A DNA stretch of 60,881 nt from an uncultured Lachnospiraceae bacterium (GCA_947175175.1 CAMWLV010000002.1:1-60881); one strand, 5' to 3'; positions 1 through 8,583 are shown, counted from the stretch's first letter. A program made the numbers and translations. Notes: generated by a model not told the origin, from the sequence alone.

Positions 1-23
1 GTTTTATAGATATATATCAAAAC

Positions 24-87
24 TCATAGAGATATGAGACCAGCCTCACGTATTACGATCCCTAATTTCATCTCAAATTTCCTCCTT
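24..87 (-). other. Orphan 15-codon ORF with strong ribosome site at window edge
   Basis: Downstream of rpe on the minus strand a consensus AAGGAGG (positions 81-87) sits 9 bases before an ATG (69-71), but the frame stops after 15 codons (MKLGIVIREAGLISL, stop at 24-26). A perfect 6-bp inverted repeat (CTCATA/TATGAG, 25-40) overlaps the end. The strong ribosome site suggests that a gene began here and is truncated, or that this is a leader peptide. No homology is claimed. In many Firmicutes a thiamine pyrophosphokinase follows rpe, but this short frame does not resemble one. Confidence 0.3.
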
Positions 88-92
88 GCCCT

Positions 93-740
93 TTACATAC
101 GTTTTAAAAATTCTCTGACATTTGCCTCAATATCACCCTTAAAAATCGCAGAACCTGTGACAATCACATTGGCTCCTGCCGCAAGGTTCATTTCCAGATT
201 GCCCAGTGTCACGCCGCCGTCAATCTCCAGTTTTACATCTGGATAACTCTGGTTGATGATCCTACGCACTTCCTTAATTTTGTCAATACAGTCAATGATA
301 TAATCCTGTCCGCCAAAACCTGGGCGCACTGTCATCACGAGCACCATGTCCACCATTTCCATATAAGGAAATACTGCACTTACAGGAGTCTCTGGATTGA
401 TAGCAATACCCGTCTTCACTCCGAGCTCCCTGATTTTTGCCAGTGTCTCAGGAATACAGTCACACGCCTCCACGTGTATGGTAATACCATCCGCACCAAG
501 CTGAATCAGCTCCTCTATATAGCGTTCTGGCTGTGCCACCATCATATGCACATCCATAAAAAGCTTCGACCGTTTTCGCACACACCGGAGAATCGGCATC
601 CCAAAAGATATGGAAGGCACATACATTCCGTCCATGATATCAATATGCAGATACGGCACTCCAGCCTTCTCTACAATCTCCACCTGTCTTCCGAGCTCCC
701 AAAAATCAGCTGCCAGTATGGAAGGACATAAATAATTCAT
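93..740 (-). CDS. rpe: Ribulose-phosphate 3-epimerase
   Basis: This 215-aa TIM-barrel enzyme interconverts ribulose 5-phosphate and xylulose 5-phosphate in the cytoplasmic pentose phosphate pathway. The start MNYLCPSILAADF is the classic family N-terminus. Metal and catalytic signatures follow in order: HIDIMDG near residue 33, the DVHMMV segment near 63, the MTVRPGFGGQ loop near 136, and IDGGV near 173, which carries the second catalytic Asp. Length matches the family (about 215-225 aa). It is the last complete gene of the stp-prkC-rsgA-rpe series and follows rsgA by a single base, so it is surely co-transcribed. The same gene order is widely conserved in Firmicutes. Confidence 0.97.
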   Translation of the reverse strand: MNYLCPSILAADFWELGRQVEIVEKAGVPYLHIDIMDGMYVPSISFGMPILRCVRKRSKLFMDVHMMVAQPERYIEELIQLGADGITIHVEACDCIPETLAKIRELGVKTGIAINPETPVSAVFPYMEMVDMVLVMTVRPGFGGQDYIIDCIDKIKEVRRIINQSYPDVKLEIDGGVTLGNLEMNLAAGANVIVTGSAIFKGDIEANVREFLKRM

Positions 741-741
741 A

Positions 742-1626
742 TTAATATTTCCTCTTTTCTTTCTCTTTTAGTTCTTCATAAAATGCAACATAATTATCAT
801 ATCGGACTCTGCTGATACAGCCTTCCTCCAAAGCCGTCCTCACTCCACACACTGGTTCATGAATATGGGCGCACGGCATAAACCTGCAGTCCACCTCATA
901 AGGCTCAAATTCTGGATAGTAACCTTGTAGTTCCTCTTTCTCCATATCAAACAGGGATAATGAACTAAATCCTGGTGTATCCATAATATAGGTGTCATCC
1001 GAGATCGCAATCAGCTCCGAATGCCTCGTCGTATGTTTTCCCCTTGCGATCTTCCCGCTGATTTCCCCTGTTTCCATTTGTTTGTCTCCCTGCAGGCAGT
1101 TTACCAGAGAAGATTTTCCCACCCCGCTCGGTCCCGCAACTGCAGTAGTTTTTCCATGAATTGCTTCTACCAGCCGCTCAATCCCTTCCTGATGCACGGC
1201 GCTTACAAACAATATCTGACATCCGCTGTTCTCATAAATCTTTTTGATCTGTTCTTTTTTCATCTGATCGGAAAGATCTTGTTTATTAAAGCACAAAAGA
1301 CATTCCAATCCCTGCTGGCGCATCATGATCAGAAAACGATCCAGCAGATTATAGTTTGGTTCTGGTTTTGTCATGGCAAAAATCAATAATGCCTGATCAA
1401 TATTGGCAACCGCAGGACGGATCAGTTCACTCTTCCGCGGAAGAATTTCCATAATATTCCCCTCACAGTCCTTGACATGTGTAATCTCAATATCCACATT
1501 ATCACCGACAAGCGGCTTAATCTTTTCTTTTCTGAATATTCCCTTCGCCTTACATTCATAGACTGCCCCGCCCGGAACATGAACATAATAAAAACCCGCA
1601 ATTCCCTTGATAATCTTTCCCTGCAT
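742..1626 (-). CDS. rsgA: Ribosome small subunit-dependent GTPase A
   Basis: RsgA (YloQ/CpgA) is a GTPase that helps late 30S maturation. The 294-aa protein has the family layout: an N-terminal OB fold (residues about 1-70), then a circularly permuted G domain with G4 (FNKQD, about 116) before G1 (GPSGVGKSS, about 166) and G3 (DTPGFSS, about 218). A C-terminal zinc motif follows, C-x5-C-x-H-x5-C (CRFMPCAHIHEPVC). It lies 11 bases downstream of prkC. In Bacillus CpgA is phosphorylated by PrkC, so the kinase-GTPase pairing is functionally sensible; that this happens here is inference. Confidence 0.96.
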   Translation of the reverse strand: MQGKIIKGIAGFYYVHVPGGAVYECKAKGIFRKEKIKPLVGDNVDIEITHVKDCEGNIMEILPRKSELIRPAVANIDQALLIFAMTKPEPNYNLLDRFLIMMRQQGLECLLCFNKQDLSDQMKKEQIKKIYENSGCQILFVSAVHQEGIERLVEAIHGKTTAVAGPSGVGKSSLVNCLQGDKQMETGEISGKIARGKHTTRHSELIAISDDTYIMDTPGFSSLSLFDMEKEELQGYYPEFEPYEVDCRFMPCAHIHEPVCGVRTALEEGCISRVRYDNYVAFYEELKEKEKRKY

Positions 1627-1637
1627 AAACCTACCTT

Positions 1638-4166
1638 TTAATTTTTAGAAAATTGTACATTCTGCCTGACCACTGTCGCCTGTGGACTTACCTGTGTTGT
1701 CTGGTTTCCATCGGCATCAGTCACAATCTCCTCCACATTTTTGAGATATGTGATAACCACAATTCCATACGCAGACGGACTTTTGAAGTTATTCAAATTG
1801 ATAGATACTGGAAAAGCTGTCACATTCTGTGAACTCCACAACTCCTGACTTTCATCAGCAGTCATAAGCGTTACGATTGAAATTCCTCCGATATAATCAT
1901 CTGGCGCCTGCACCATTATATCACAATTATAAGTCGAAATCTCACTTCCAATACTTACCTTTAAATCAACCATTGTTCCTTCACTGACACTCGTCCCTGC
2001 CTCATAACTCTGATAGCAGATCTGTCCCTCAGGATATTCTGTGTTGTACGTCTCTGTAATTTCATTCACCACAAGTCCTGCTGCCTCCAGTGTACTGATT
2101 GCCGCATCCTTTGAATTTCCTAATACCTCTGGCATGCGAACCTCCACATTGTCACCGCCCTTGCTCAGCACAATTGTAACCTCTGAATCAATCGGTGCTA
2201 TGGAGTTTCCCTCTGGAGACTGTGAAATGATTGTTCCTTTCGCATATTCCGTAGAGTACTCATCCGCTTTTACCACCCTAAAACCTTCTTTCACCAATGC
2301 CGCTGTTCCTTCTGCCTCTGACATTCCCTCAACAGCTGGTACATGGATACCGTCTGACCCTGCACTGACTGTGAGTACGATCGTTGTATTCATAAGAATC
2401 CTATCGTTGGCAAGCACTGCCTGACCATCTTCGAGTGCAGCAGATATGACCTGATTTTTAGCATATTGTGTTGTCTCTATAAACGTCGTTTTACACCCTA
2501 ATCCAACGGAATTTAGCGCAGTTTTGACATCATCAATATCATGTCCCTCAAATTCAGGCATTACTGCCCGCTCAACATCATCACTGCTGTTCTGACCCTG
2601 TGACGGAAGACCGCCAATCTGTTCAAAGATACCTGTCGCCTGTCCTACAAAATACAATAAAATACACCCAATGACCACTGCTGCAATCACTGTAAGTACC
2701 GTCGTCAGTCTTTCCGCCCTTGGATTGTAATCATATTCATTCTTTCCTAAATTTTTTGGATAGTTATAATTATCATACTCATACCCGCCATCACGCACAT
2801 TCTGCCGGTTGACAGTCTCCTGTGCATAATCCTCCTCATAGTAATCATACTCTCTGCTTGGTCTGCCCTGTTTTTCCTTATTCTGCTTTGTTTTATTTTT
2901 CTTGTTTTTCTGAGTTGATTTCTTTTCCTTATTTTTCGATCCGGAACGAGTGTCATCTGATGCTTTTGATGTCTTCTGACGGTTACTCCGCGTTGGACGC
3001 TCCGCGACTGCCTCACCGTAATAATCCTCCTCATAGTACAGATCATCATAAGAATCTGCATTATCATAATTACTATAATTTTGATTATTATTCTTTCTTC
3101 TGGAAGGCAATGACTTCATCTGGTCGGGGATCGCCTCCAGTTCCTCCTCATCTGCATAAATTTCCCTGCGTGGTACTCTGTCCTCCCACACAGTATCCAG
3201 CACCGCTGGCATAGGAATCGGTTCTGGAGCGGGTGCTGTTGATGTTGCCTGACTGCTGACCAAACTGCTCTGCGTATTTGATGAAGGTGGGACAATCTTT
3301 GTCTGACCTGCTTCATCCTCTGTATCCACCTGCGCAATCACGGCATCTGGATTGATCAGCGAATGCTTCAGATCCGCTATCATTTCAGCCATGCTCTGAT
3401 ACCGCCTGTCAGGACTTTTCTGCGTACATTTCATGACAATATTTTCCACACTTTGTGGTATCTCGGGCACAAAATCCCGCATCAACGGCATGGGGTTCTG
3501 TATATGCTTGATCGCGATTGCCACTGTCGTATCCCCATTGAACGGTACACGTCCTGTGAGCATCTCAAAGATCGTGACTCCCAGCGAGTAAATATCACTC
3601 TTCTCATCCGAAAAACCACCTCTTGCCTGCTCTGGTGAGGTATAGTGAACCGAACCCATCACATTGGAAGTAATTGTATTGCTTGATGCTGCTTTTGCGA
3701 TGCCGAAATCCGTTACTTTTACCTTGCCTTCCTTGGATATGATAATGTTTTGTGGCTTGATATCCCTATGTATGATATGGTTGTTGTGCGCTGCCTCAAT
3801 TCCCATCGCCACCTGGATCGCGATACTGATGGCCTCCTTAGTGGTAAGCCTTACTTTTTTCTCGATATATTTTTTGAGTGTGATGCCCTCCACAAGCTCC
3901 ATCACGATATAGTGAATCCCTTCCTCTTCCCCTACATCGTATACATTTACAATATTGGGGTGCATGAGTCCGGCAGCCGCCTGCGCCTCCACCCGAAACT
4001 TCGACACAAAATTCCTGTTTTCTGAAAATTCCTGCTTTAACACCTTCACAGCGACAAAGCGGTTCAGCTTTTGATCCTTTGCCTTATATACATCTGACAT
4101 TCCGCCGGTGCCTATCTTTTCAAGCACCTCATAGCGGTTCCCTATCAGCATTCCCAACTTAATCAT
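1638..4166 (-). CDS. prkC: PASTA-domain Ser/Thr protein kinase (PrkC/StkP type)
   Basis: This membrane eukaryotic-type kinase senses muropeptides or lipid II through extracellular PASTA domains and controls wall growth, division and spore germination. I start it at MIKLGMLIGNRYE (842 aa), which has GGAGGTCAG before it; an upstream ATG at 4190 would add eight residues. The kinase domain (about 12-270) shows GTGGMSDVY, the VAVK lysine, HRDIKPQN and DFG. A long low-complexity Lys/Asp/Tyr/Asn-rich linker follows, then one membrane segment (VLTVIAAVVIGCILLYFVG), three PASTA repeats and a final domain of about 95 residues that I do not recognise. It overlaps the end of the phosphatase gene by 8 bases, so the two are translationally coupled. 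Confidence 0.95.
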   Translation of the reverse strand: MIKLGMLIGNRYEVLEKIGTGGMSDVYKAKDQKLNRFVAVKVLKQEFSENRNFVSKFRVEAQAAAGLMHPNIVNVYDVGEEEGIHYIVMELVEGITLKKYIEKKVRLTTKEAISIAIQVAMGIEAAHNNHIIHRDIKPQNIIISKEGKVKVTDFGIAKAASSNTITSNVMGSVHYTSPEQARGGFSDEKSDIYSLGVTIFEMLTGRVPFNGDTTVAIAIKHIQNPMPLMRDFVPEIPQSVENIVMKCTQKSPDRRYQSMAEMIADLKHSLINPDAVIAQVDTEDEAGQTKIVPPSSNTQSSLVSSQATSTAPAPEPIPMPAVLDTVWEDRVPRREIYADEEELEAIPDQMKSLPSRRKNNNQNYSNYDNADSYDDLYYEEDYYGEAVAERPTRSNRQKTSKASDDTRSGSKNKEKKSTQKNKKNKTKQNKEKQGRPSREYDYYEEDYAQETVNRQNVRDGGYEYDNYNYPKNLGKNEYDYNPRAERLTTVLTVIAAVVIGCILLYFVGQATGIFEQIGGLPSQGQNSSDDVERAVMPEFEGHDIDDVKTALNSVGLGCKTTFIETTQYAKNQVISAALEDGQAVLANDRILMNTTIVLTVSAGSDGIHVPAVEGMSEAEGTAALVKEGFRVVKADEYSTEYAKGTIISQSPEGNSIAPIDSEVTIVLSKGGDNVEVRMPEVLGNSKDAAISTLEAAGLVVNEITETYNTEYPEGQICYQSYEAGTSVSEGTMVDLKVSIGSEISTYNCDIMVQAPDDYIGGISIVTLMTADESQELWSSQNVTAFPVSINLNNFKSPSAYGIVVITYLKNVEEIVTDADGNQTTQVSPQATVVRQNVQFSKN

Positions 4167-4899
4167 TCTGACCTCCAAACGGTTCCACAAGAACCACAGC
4201 TATATTATCACGCCCGCCATTCTCATTGGCAGCTTCTATCAGACGTTTCCCCGCCTCCTCCAAACTGCTGCTAGAGGCAATGATCCTGTGTATCTCGTCA
4301 TCCTTTAACATATTGGTAAGTCCGTCTGTGCAGAGCAGCAGCTTTTCTGTTGGGCCGATGTGTACATCAAAAAAATCCACAAGGACATACTCTTTCACAC
4401 CGACTGCTCTTGTGATGATATTTTTATCCGGATGTATTCTTGCAGCCTCCCTGTCAATACCTCCCATGTCCACCATCTCCTCGACGAGTGAGTGATCCTT
4501 GGTAATCTGCGTGATAAAATCATTGATGATATACATTCTGCTGTCGCCTACATTTGCCACTGTCACATGACTTCCCTCAAAAGTGACCGCCACAAAAGTA
4601 GTACCCATCCCTTTGTACTTTCTGTCCTGTCTGGATATTTTATTGATGTGTGTATTGGCATCATCGATTGCCTTCTGCAGAATATTTTCTGCATCATATT
4701 CTTCTGTATAACGTTCGATCACAGATACTGCCTTATCTACCGCATGCTTTGATGCATAATCCCCTGCGTTATGTCCTCCCATACCATCTGCCACAATAAA
4801 AAGGTTTGGAAGATTTCCCACTGGCTTATCCGAAGTAAATAAGTAGTCTTCGTTAATTTCCCTTCTCCTGCCAACATCCGTTATAGAAAATAACTTCAC
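4159..4899 (-). CDS. stp: PP2C-family Ser/Thr protein phosphatase (Stp/PrpC)
   Basis: This metal-dependent phosphatase opposes the adjacent PASTA kinase. PP2C metal-binding motifs are present in order: ITDVGRRREINEDY, VADGMGGHNAGD, GDSRMY, TDGLTNML and GGRDNIAVVL. The open frame extends to an ATG at 4980, but homologues begin with a short residue-Lys-x-Phe-Ser-Ile-Thr-Asp N-terminus, so I place the start at the GTG at 4899 (246 aa, the usual size). A G-rich tract including eight consecutive G precedes this start by five bases and acts as the Shine-Dalgarno sequence. The gene has its own promoter about 140 bases upstream and a structured leader. The prkC start overlaps its end. Confidence 0.94.
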   Translation of the reverse strand: MKLFSITDVGRRREINEDYLFTSDKPVGNLPNLFIVADGMGGHNAGDYASKHAVDKAVSVIERYTEEYDAENILQKAIDDANTHINKISRQDRKYKGMGTTFVAVTFEGSHVTVANVGDSRMYIINDFITQITKDHSLVEEMVDMGGIDREAARIHPDKNIITRAVGVKEYVLVDFFDVHIGPTEKLLLCTDGLTNMLKDDEIHRIIASSSSLEEAGKRLIEAANENGGRDNIAVVLVEPFGGQND

Positions 4900-4904
4900 T
4901 TTAA

Positions 4905-4912
4905 CCCCCCCC
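4905..4912 (-). promoter_or_regulatory. Eight-G homopolymer serving as stp ribosome site
   Basis: On the minus strand, GCA followed by eight G and TTAAA leads into the GTG start of stp. The homopolymer is the only Shine-Dalgarno-like sequence there. A homopolymer of this length in this place can slip during replication. A change of one base would alter the ribosome-site spacing, and would also shift the frame of any translation begun at the upstream in-frame ATG (4980). Confidence 0.55.
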
Positions 4913-4968
4913 TGCGTGCTCTGGCACGCATACCAATCAATAGTTTGAAAGCAATCCTCTTTCAAACT
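4913..4968 (-). promoter_or_regulatory. Two perfect hairpins in the stp leader
   Basis: Two perfect inverted repeats lie between the stp promoter and its GTG start. One has a 10-bp stem (AGTTTGAAAG, 4942-4951 with 4959-4968) and a 7-base loop. The other has a 7-bp stem (TGCGTGC, 4913-4919 with 4924-4930) and a 4-base loop. The second ends exactly where the G-rich ribosome site begins, so it could influence access to the start. Neither is followed by a U-run, so they are not terminators. Confidence 0.6.
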
Positions 4969-5042
4969 TTCTCCTCCCATCAGTGAAAATCCGTAATAAA
5001 AATAGTATCCTTACCACTCAGAAAATTTCCACATTTCCTTAT

Positions 5043-5071
5043 ATATTAGCACATATGAAGCCTTAATTCAA
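5043..5071 (-). promoter_or_regulatory. SigA-type promoter for stp-prkC-rsgA-rpe
   Basis: On the minus strand the -35 box TTGAAT (5066-5071) and -10 box TAATAT (5043-5048) are separated by 17 bases. Transcription would begin near 5036, giving a leader of about 137 bases before the GTG of stp. The preceding operon is closed by a terminator at 5154-5175, which fits a new transcription unit here. The stretch 4900-5319 otherwise holds the leader hairpins, that terminator and a startless open frame. Confidence 0.7.
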
Positions 5072-5153
5072 GAATCAATGCAGGAATCTCTCTTTCTGAC
5101 ACTTCTTTGTCCTAAATTGCAAGATAAATTTTCATAAAAGTTTAAGATCTAAC

Positions 5154-5175
5154 AAAAAAGCAAGGTTTCCCCTGC
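5154..5175 (-). terminator. Intrinsic terminator after the priA-rlmN operon
   Basis: On the minus strand GCAGGG-GAAA-CCTTGC forms a 6-bp stem with one G-U pair and is followed by six T. It lies about 145 bases after the rlmN stop and just before the stp promoter, closing the priA-def-fmt-rsmB-rlmN unit. Confidence 0.7.
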
Positions 5176-5182
5176 CTTTCAT

Positions 5183-5344
5183 CTATGCAAATATATTTTT
5201 TAAGGCCTGCTTAAAATAGGATTCGTAAACTTTGTGTTTAAACAAATCATCCATATCCCATAAAATCTCGAAAAGTATTTTAGAGATATCGTCTTTACAG
5301 TGTCTTATGAGCCAGTCATTTACCTCATCGTCCTTTTCCCTGCC
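5183..5344 (-). other. Startless 53-codon open frame after rlmN
   Basis: In the -1 frame relative to the end of rlmN an open frame runs 53 codons to a TAG at 5183-5185, encoding a charged, amphipathic-looking sequence that contains EVNDWLIRH and ILWDMDDLF. There is no ATG, GTG or TTG at its beginning; the only ATG (in DMDDLF) leaves about 22 residues. It ends just ahead of the terminator. It may be a gene remnant, an rlmN C-terminal extension lost by frameshift, or chance. I do not recognise it. Confidence 0.25.
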
Positions 5345-6363
5345 TTAGCGATGCGTCTGCGCAGCTGTCCGCAAGCACCATCGATATCTCGCCCCATCTC
5401 CCTGCGGATCGTGGCAGTAATATGTCTTTTCTCCAATTTTTTCTGGAAATTGAGGATATCCCTTCGTTCCGACTCCACATAATCGCGCTCTTTGATCGGA
5501 TTGACCGGGATCAGGTTGACATGACAGTTTAAGCCGTTCAAAAGGCCGCACAAATTTTCGGCGTCCTCGTCCGTGTCATTGACTCCTCCCACGAGACTGT
5601 ACTCAAACGTGACACGCCTACCCGTCCTTTCAAAATAATAACGGCAGGCATCAATCACTTCATTGATATCGTATTTGTTGGCAACCGGCATCAACTCCCG
5701 CCTTTTTGCCTGTGTGGAACCATGGAGTGACAGTGCCAGTGTGATCTGCAGTTTTTCGTCCGCAAGGCGTTTCATGTTCTCCACGATGCCACATGTCGAG
5801 ACAGTAATATTTCTCTGGCTGATATTTAATCCACTCTCATCTGTAACCATATGTATCAATCGAAGCAGATTATCATAATTATCAAGCGGTTCGCCGGTTC
5901 CCATCACGACGACGTTGGACACGCGCTCTCCTGTACTTCTGGATATGGCATAGATCTGGTCGAGCATCTCTGACGGCGTAAGGTTTCTCTCCAGCCCGTC
6001 AAGCGTCGAGGCACAGAATCGACACCCCATGCGGCAGCCAACCTGCGAGGAGATGCAGACCGAATTGCCATGATGATATTGCATCCATACACTCTCGACA
6101 AAATTGCCATCTGACAGCTCAAAAAGGAATTTCTTTGTTCCGTCAATTCTAGAGGTTTGAACGGCCACTTCCCTCAAAGATGTATATTCATAATTTTCAG
6201 CAAGCTTTTCCCGCAGACTCTTGGGCAGATTGGTCATCTCGTCATAGTCACGCGCAAGCTTCACATGCATCCATTCATACAATTGCTTTGCGCGATATGG
6301 CTTTTCGCCCAGCTTGCCAATTTCAACCTTCAATTCGTCCAATGACAATGATTTTATATCCAT
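5320..6363 (-). CDS. rlmN: Dual-specificity 23S rRNA/tRNA m2A methyltransferase
   Basis: RlmN is a radical SAM enzyme that methylates C2 of A2503 in 23S rRNA and A37 in some tRNAs. The 347-aa protein has the N-terminal accessory domain (KPYRAKQLYEW), the radical SAM cluster motif C-x3-C-x2-C (GCRMGCRFCAS, about residue 109), the GEPLDNYDN loop, and a C-terminal segment MGRDIDGACGQLR with the conserved Cys that accepts the transient methyl group. Length and start are typical. It sits 55 bases downstream of rsmB in the translation-linked operon and ends that operon. Confidence 0.97.
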   Translation of the reverse strand: MDIKSLSLDELKVEIGKLGEKPYRAKQLYEWMHVKLARDYDEMTNLPKSLREKLAENYEYTSLREVAVQTSRIDGTKKFLFELSDGNFVESVWMQYHHGNSVCISSQVGCRMGCRFCASTLDGLERNLTPSEMLDQIYAISRSTGERVSNVVVMGTGEPLDNYDNLLRLIHMVTDESGLNISQRNITVSTCGIVENMKRLADEKLQITLALSLHGSTQAKRRELMPVANKYDINEVIDACRYYFERTGRRVTFEYSLVGGVNDTDEDAENLCGLLNGLNCHVNLIPVNPIKERDYVESERRDILNFQKKLEKRHITATIRREMGRDIDGACGQLRRRIAKAGKRTMR

Positions 6364-6418
6364 TTGTATCTATTCCCCATACTTTGATACTGAACCATAT
6401 AACAATACATCTTCACGT

Positions 6419-7831
6419 CTATATGGCGGCCTCGAAAACACTGATGAAAAATCCATCTGAATCATGCACTCCCGGCAGCAGCTGCAGATAACCCTCCCTT
6501 GTCGTATCTGTATGGAAACACTCTGGCAGAGTATCATCGAGTGACATTGGTGTCAGTTTCATCTCATCCCTAAGCCATGCGAATTGTTTCTCATTCTCAT
6601 CCTGATTGATTGTACAGGTGCAGAAAAGCAGCCGCCCACCCGGCTTCAGATACGATACTGCCATAGCAAGAATCTGCTTCTGCAGTGATATGATCTCCTT
6701 AATTGACTCAGGCGAAATATTATATTTAATGTCACGTTTCTTCCCAATCACACCAAGCCCCGAGCACGGCACATCGGCAATCACGATATCCGCTGTTCCC
6801 ACAAGCGTCCCATCTCTTTGCAGAGCGTCCCCAACCTCGGCAGATGTATTCTTTAAGCCACACCTGTCAAAGTTCTCCTGCATCAACCCAACCTTATTTG
6901 CAGACACATCCCTTGATATGACGGCGTAATTCACATCGCACTTCTCCAGTAAATCTGCCACAAGCATTGACTTTCCGCCCGGCGCCGCACAGATGTCAAG
7001 TACCCGCACTGCTTTCTGCCCACCCTTTAATCCTATACGATTAACATAATCCTCAATGCCAACCGCCATGATTGCGAGCATGGAGCTGACATCCTGTACT
7101 ACAAAAGCACCGTCTTCATAATATGGCAACCTCGTGAGGTCATCCGTTCCAGACACTTTGTACGCACATGGCAGACAGGAATGTCTTTCCATCGCTCCGC
7201 CCTGCGCTGTAAGTGCCTTCTGCACAACAATTACAGCAGTCTCCATATCAATCCCTGTGATTTCCGGCATCTCTCGAAAACGGACTGTCACCCGATGTTC
7301 TTTTATAAGCCCTGCAAGTACCGTCTCTGTCATCTCTATTCCGAGCTGCTCCATCCACAGATCAACAATCCACTCTGGCATGGAATACTTCACAGACAGG
7401 CTTGTATACACAATATCGCCTTTGTTGCGCGCAATATTTCTGAGCACTCCGTTCACAAAGCCTTTCAGCGTGGCAAAACCTTTTTTCTGTGCGAGTTTCA
7501 CCGCCTCATTGCAGGCGGCGGCATCGGGTACTGCGTCCATGTACAAAATCTGGTACACACTCATGCGCATGATCGCGCGGATCGGCTTCTTCATCTTGTT
7601 CGTCTTTATATTGGAATACTGGTCAATCACATAATCCAGCTCAATCTGCCGCTCCAAAGTTCCCTCATAGAGTCTCTTGATAAAAGACTTCTCCTGCTGC
7701 GGGAGATAATTGTACTTATTCAGCACATCTCGCACGATCACATGAGAATATGCGTTTTCTGTCAGAAGCATCTCCAGCACAATCATGCGCTGGTTTATGT
7801 CATGTATCTTATTCTGATTATGAGCCATCAT
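6419..7831 (-). CDS. rsmB: 16S rRNA m5C967 methyltransferase
   Basis: RsmB (Sun/Fmu) methylates C967 of 16S rRNA. The 470-aa protein has an N-terminal NusB-like RNA-binding domain (about 10-140) and a C-terminal Rossmann methyltransferase with the SAM loop LDICAAPGGKS, DVPCSGLG and FCTCTINQDEN; the Cys residues in the last two motifs are the catalytic pair. It is some 20 residues longer than typical homologues. The extra length maps to a Gly/Ala/Gln/Arg stretch around residues 210-230 that carries a palindromic DNA motif (7168-7192). A 23-base gap separates it from the upstream zinc peptidase gene. Confidence 0.95.
   Translation of the reverse strand: MMAHNQNKIHDINQRMIVLEMLLTENAYSHVIVRDVLNKYNYLPQQEKSFIKRLYEGTLERQIELDYVIDQYSNIKTNKMKKPIRAIMRMSVYQILYMDAVPDAAACNEAVKLAQKKGFATLKGFVNGVLRNIARNKGDIVYTSLSVKYSMPEWIVDLWMEQLGIEMTETVLAGLIKEHRVTVRFREMPEITGIDMETAVIVVQKALTAQGGAMERHSCLPCAYKVSGTDDLTRLPYYEDGAFVVQDVSSMLAIMAVGIEDYVNRIGLKGGQKAVRVLDICAAPGGKSMLVADLLEKCDVNYAVISRDVSANKVGLMQENFDRCGLKNTSAEVGDALQRDGTLVGTADIVIADVPCSGLGVIGKKRDIKYNISPESIKEIISLQKQILAMAVSYLKPGGRLLFCTCTINQDENEKQFAWLRDEMKLTPMSLDDTLPECFHTDTTREGYLQLLPGVHDSDGFFISVFEAAI
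7168..7192. repeat. Palindromic motif inside rsmB (encodes RHSCLPC)
   Basis: Within rsmB the sequence AGACA-GGAA-TGTCT, extended by flanking ATGG/CCAT, forms an imperfect palindrome encoding RHSCLPC in frame. It falls in the segment where RsmB is longer than expected. From memory, the peptide string HSCLP recurs in unrelated proteins of other bacteria because of a dispersed palindromic DNA repeat; that this copy belongs to such a family is inference. Confidence 0.4.
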
Positions 7832-7854
7832 TCATTATCCTTTTCCGTGCTATC

Positions 7855-8556
7855 CTAATCTCTGCGTCTGCCTGACAGCATCATCAACCGCAAGAGCTGC
7901 AAGATCGACGCTGCCGCTGCCGCCACATAAGTGTATGCCGCTGCCTTTAACACTTTTGCGCTCTTACTACGCTCATCGCTCGTCACAATACCGTACTGCT
8001 CAATGCAGACAAGTGCTCTCCTAGACGCGTCAAACTCTACCGGAAGCGTCACGATCTGAAAGAGTACTGCAAGCGAAAACACCCATATTCCAATATTGAT
8101 CAACACAGAATTGCTCCCCAGTACCAAACCGAGAATAACAATCGGAATACCGATTCTTGAGCCAATATTTGCTGCCGGTACAAGCGCCGTCCTGATATTC
8201 AGCGGTGCATACCCTTCATGGTGCTGCATGACATGTCCGCACTCATGGGCTGCCACGCCAATCGCCGCCACAGATGTGGAATTGTATACACTGTCGGAAA
8301 GACACACCACCTTCTTTGACGGGTCATAGTGGTCTGTCAGATTTCCCCTGATATGCTCTACCCGCACGTCATGGATTCCTTTACTGCGCAGGATTGCCTC
8401 CGCTGTCTGTGCGCCTGTCATGCCCGACATACTCCTAACCCCTGCGTACTTATTAAAAGTAGAGTTTACCCTCGCAGACGCGATGATACTGAGCACTGCG
8501 CCAATCAATACCAATATATACGTAGGATCCAAATAATACCCATAATAAAGTGGCAT
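7855..8556 (-). CDS. Neutral zinc membrane metallopeptidase (YugP family)
   Basis: This 233-aa membrane protein belongs to the PF04298/YugP family of putative zinc peptidases. A hydrophobic N-terminal segment (YILVLIGAVLSIIASA) is followed by a zinc motif HECGHVMQHHEGY around residue 127, and then by two further hydrophobic stretches (IGIPIVILGLVLGSNSVLINIGIWVFSLAVL, shown in part) and a C-terminal one. I use the ATG at 8556, which has AAAGGAGATTG before it; an upstream start at 8583 would add nine residues. Position between rsmB and fmt is a common arrangement in Clostridia. Substrate is unknown. Confidence 0.9.
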   Translation of the reverse strand: MPLYYGYYLDPTYILVLIGAVLSIIASARVNSTFNKYAGVRSMSGMTGAQTAEAILRSKGIHDVRVEHIRGNLTDHYDPSKKVVCLSDSVYNSTSVAAIGVAAHECGHVMQHHEGYAPLNIRTALVPAANIGSRIGIPIVILGLVLGSNSVLINIGIWVFSLAVLFQIVTLPVEFDASRRALVCIEQYGIVTSDERSKSAKVLKAAAYTYVAAAAASILQLLRLMMLSGRRRD

Positions 8557-8583
8557 AACAACAATCTCCTTTCCTGATAACAA

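Noticed and set aside
5320-5350. Programmed frameshift at the end of rlmN
   Set aside because: The GGGAAAAGG stretch is not in the phase of a slippery heptamer for the observed -1 frame, and RlmN is already full length.
7181-7858. 225-codon plus-strand open frame antisense to rsmB
   Set aside because: His/Leu/Ile-rich shadow of the rsmB coding strand with no start context; rsmB shows all catalytic motifs.
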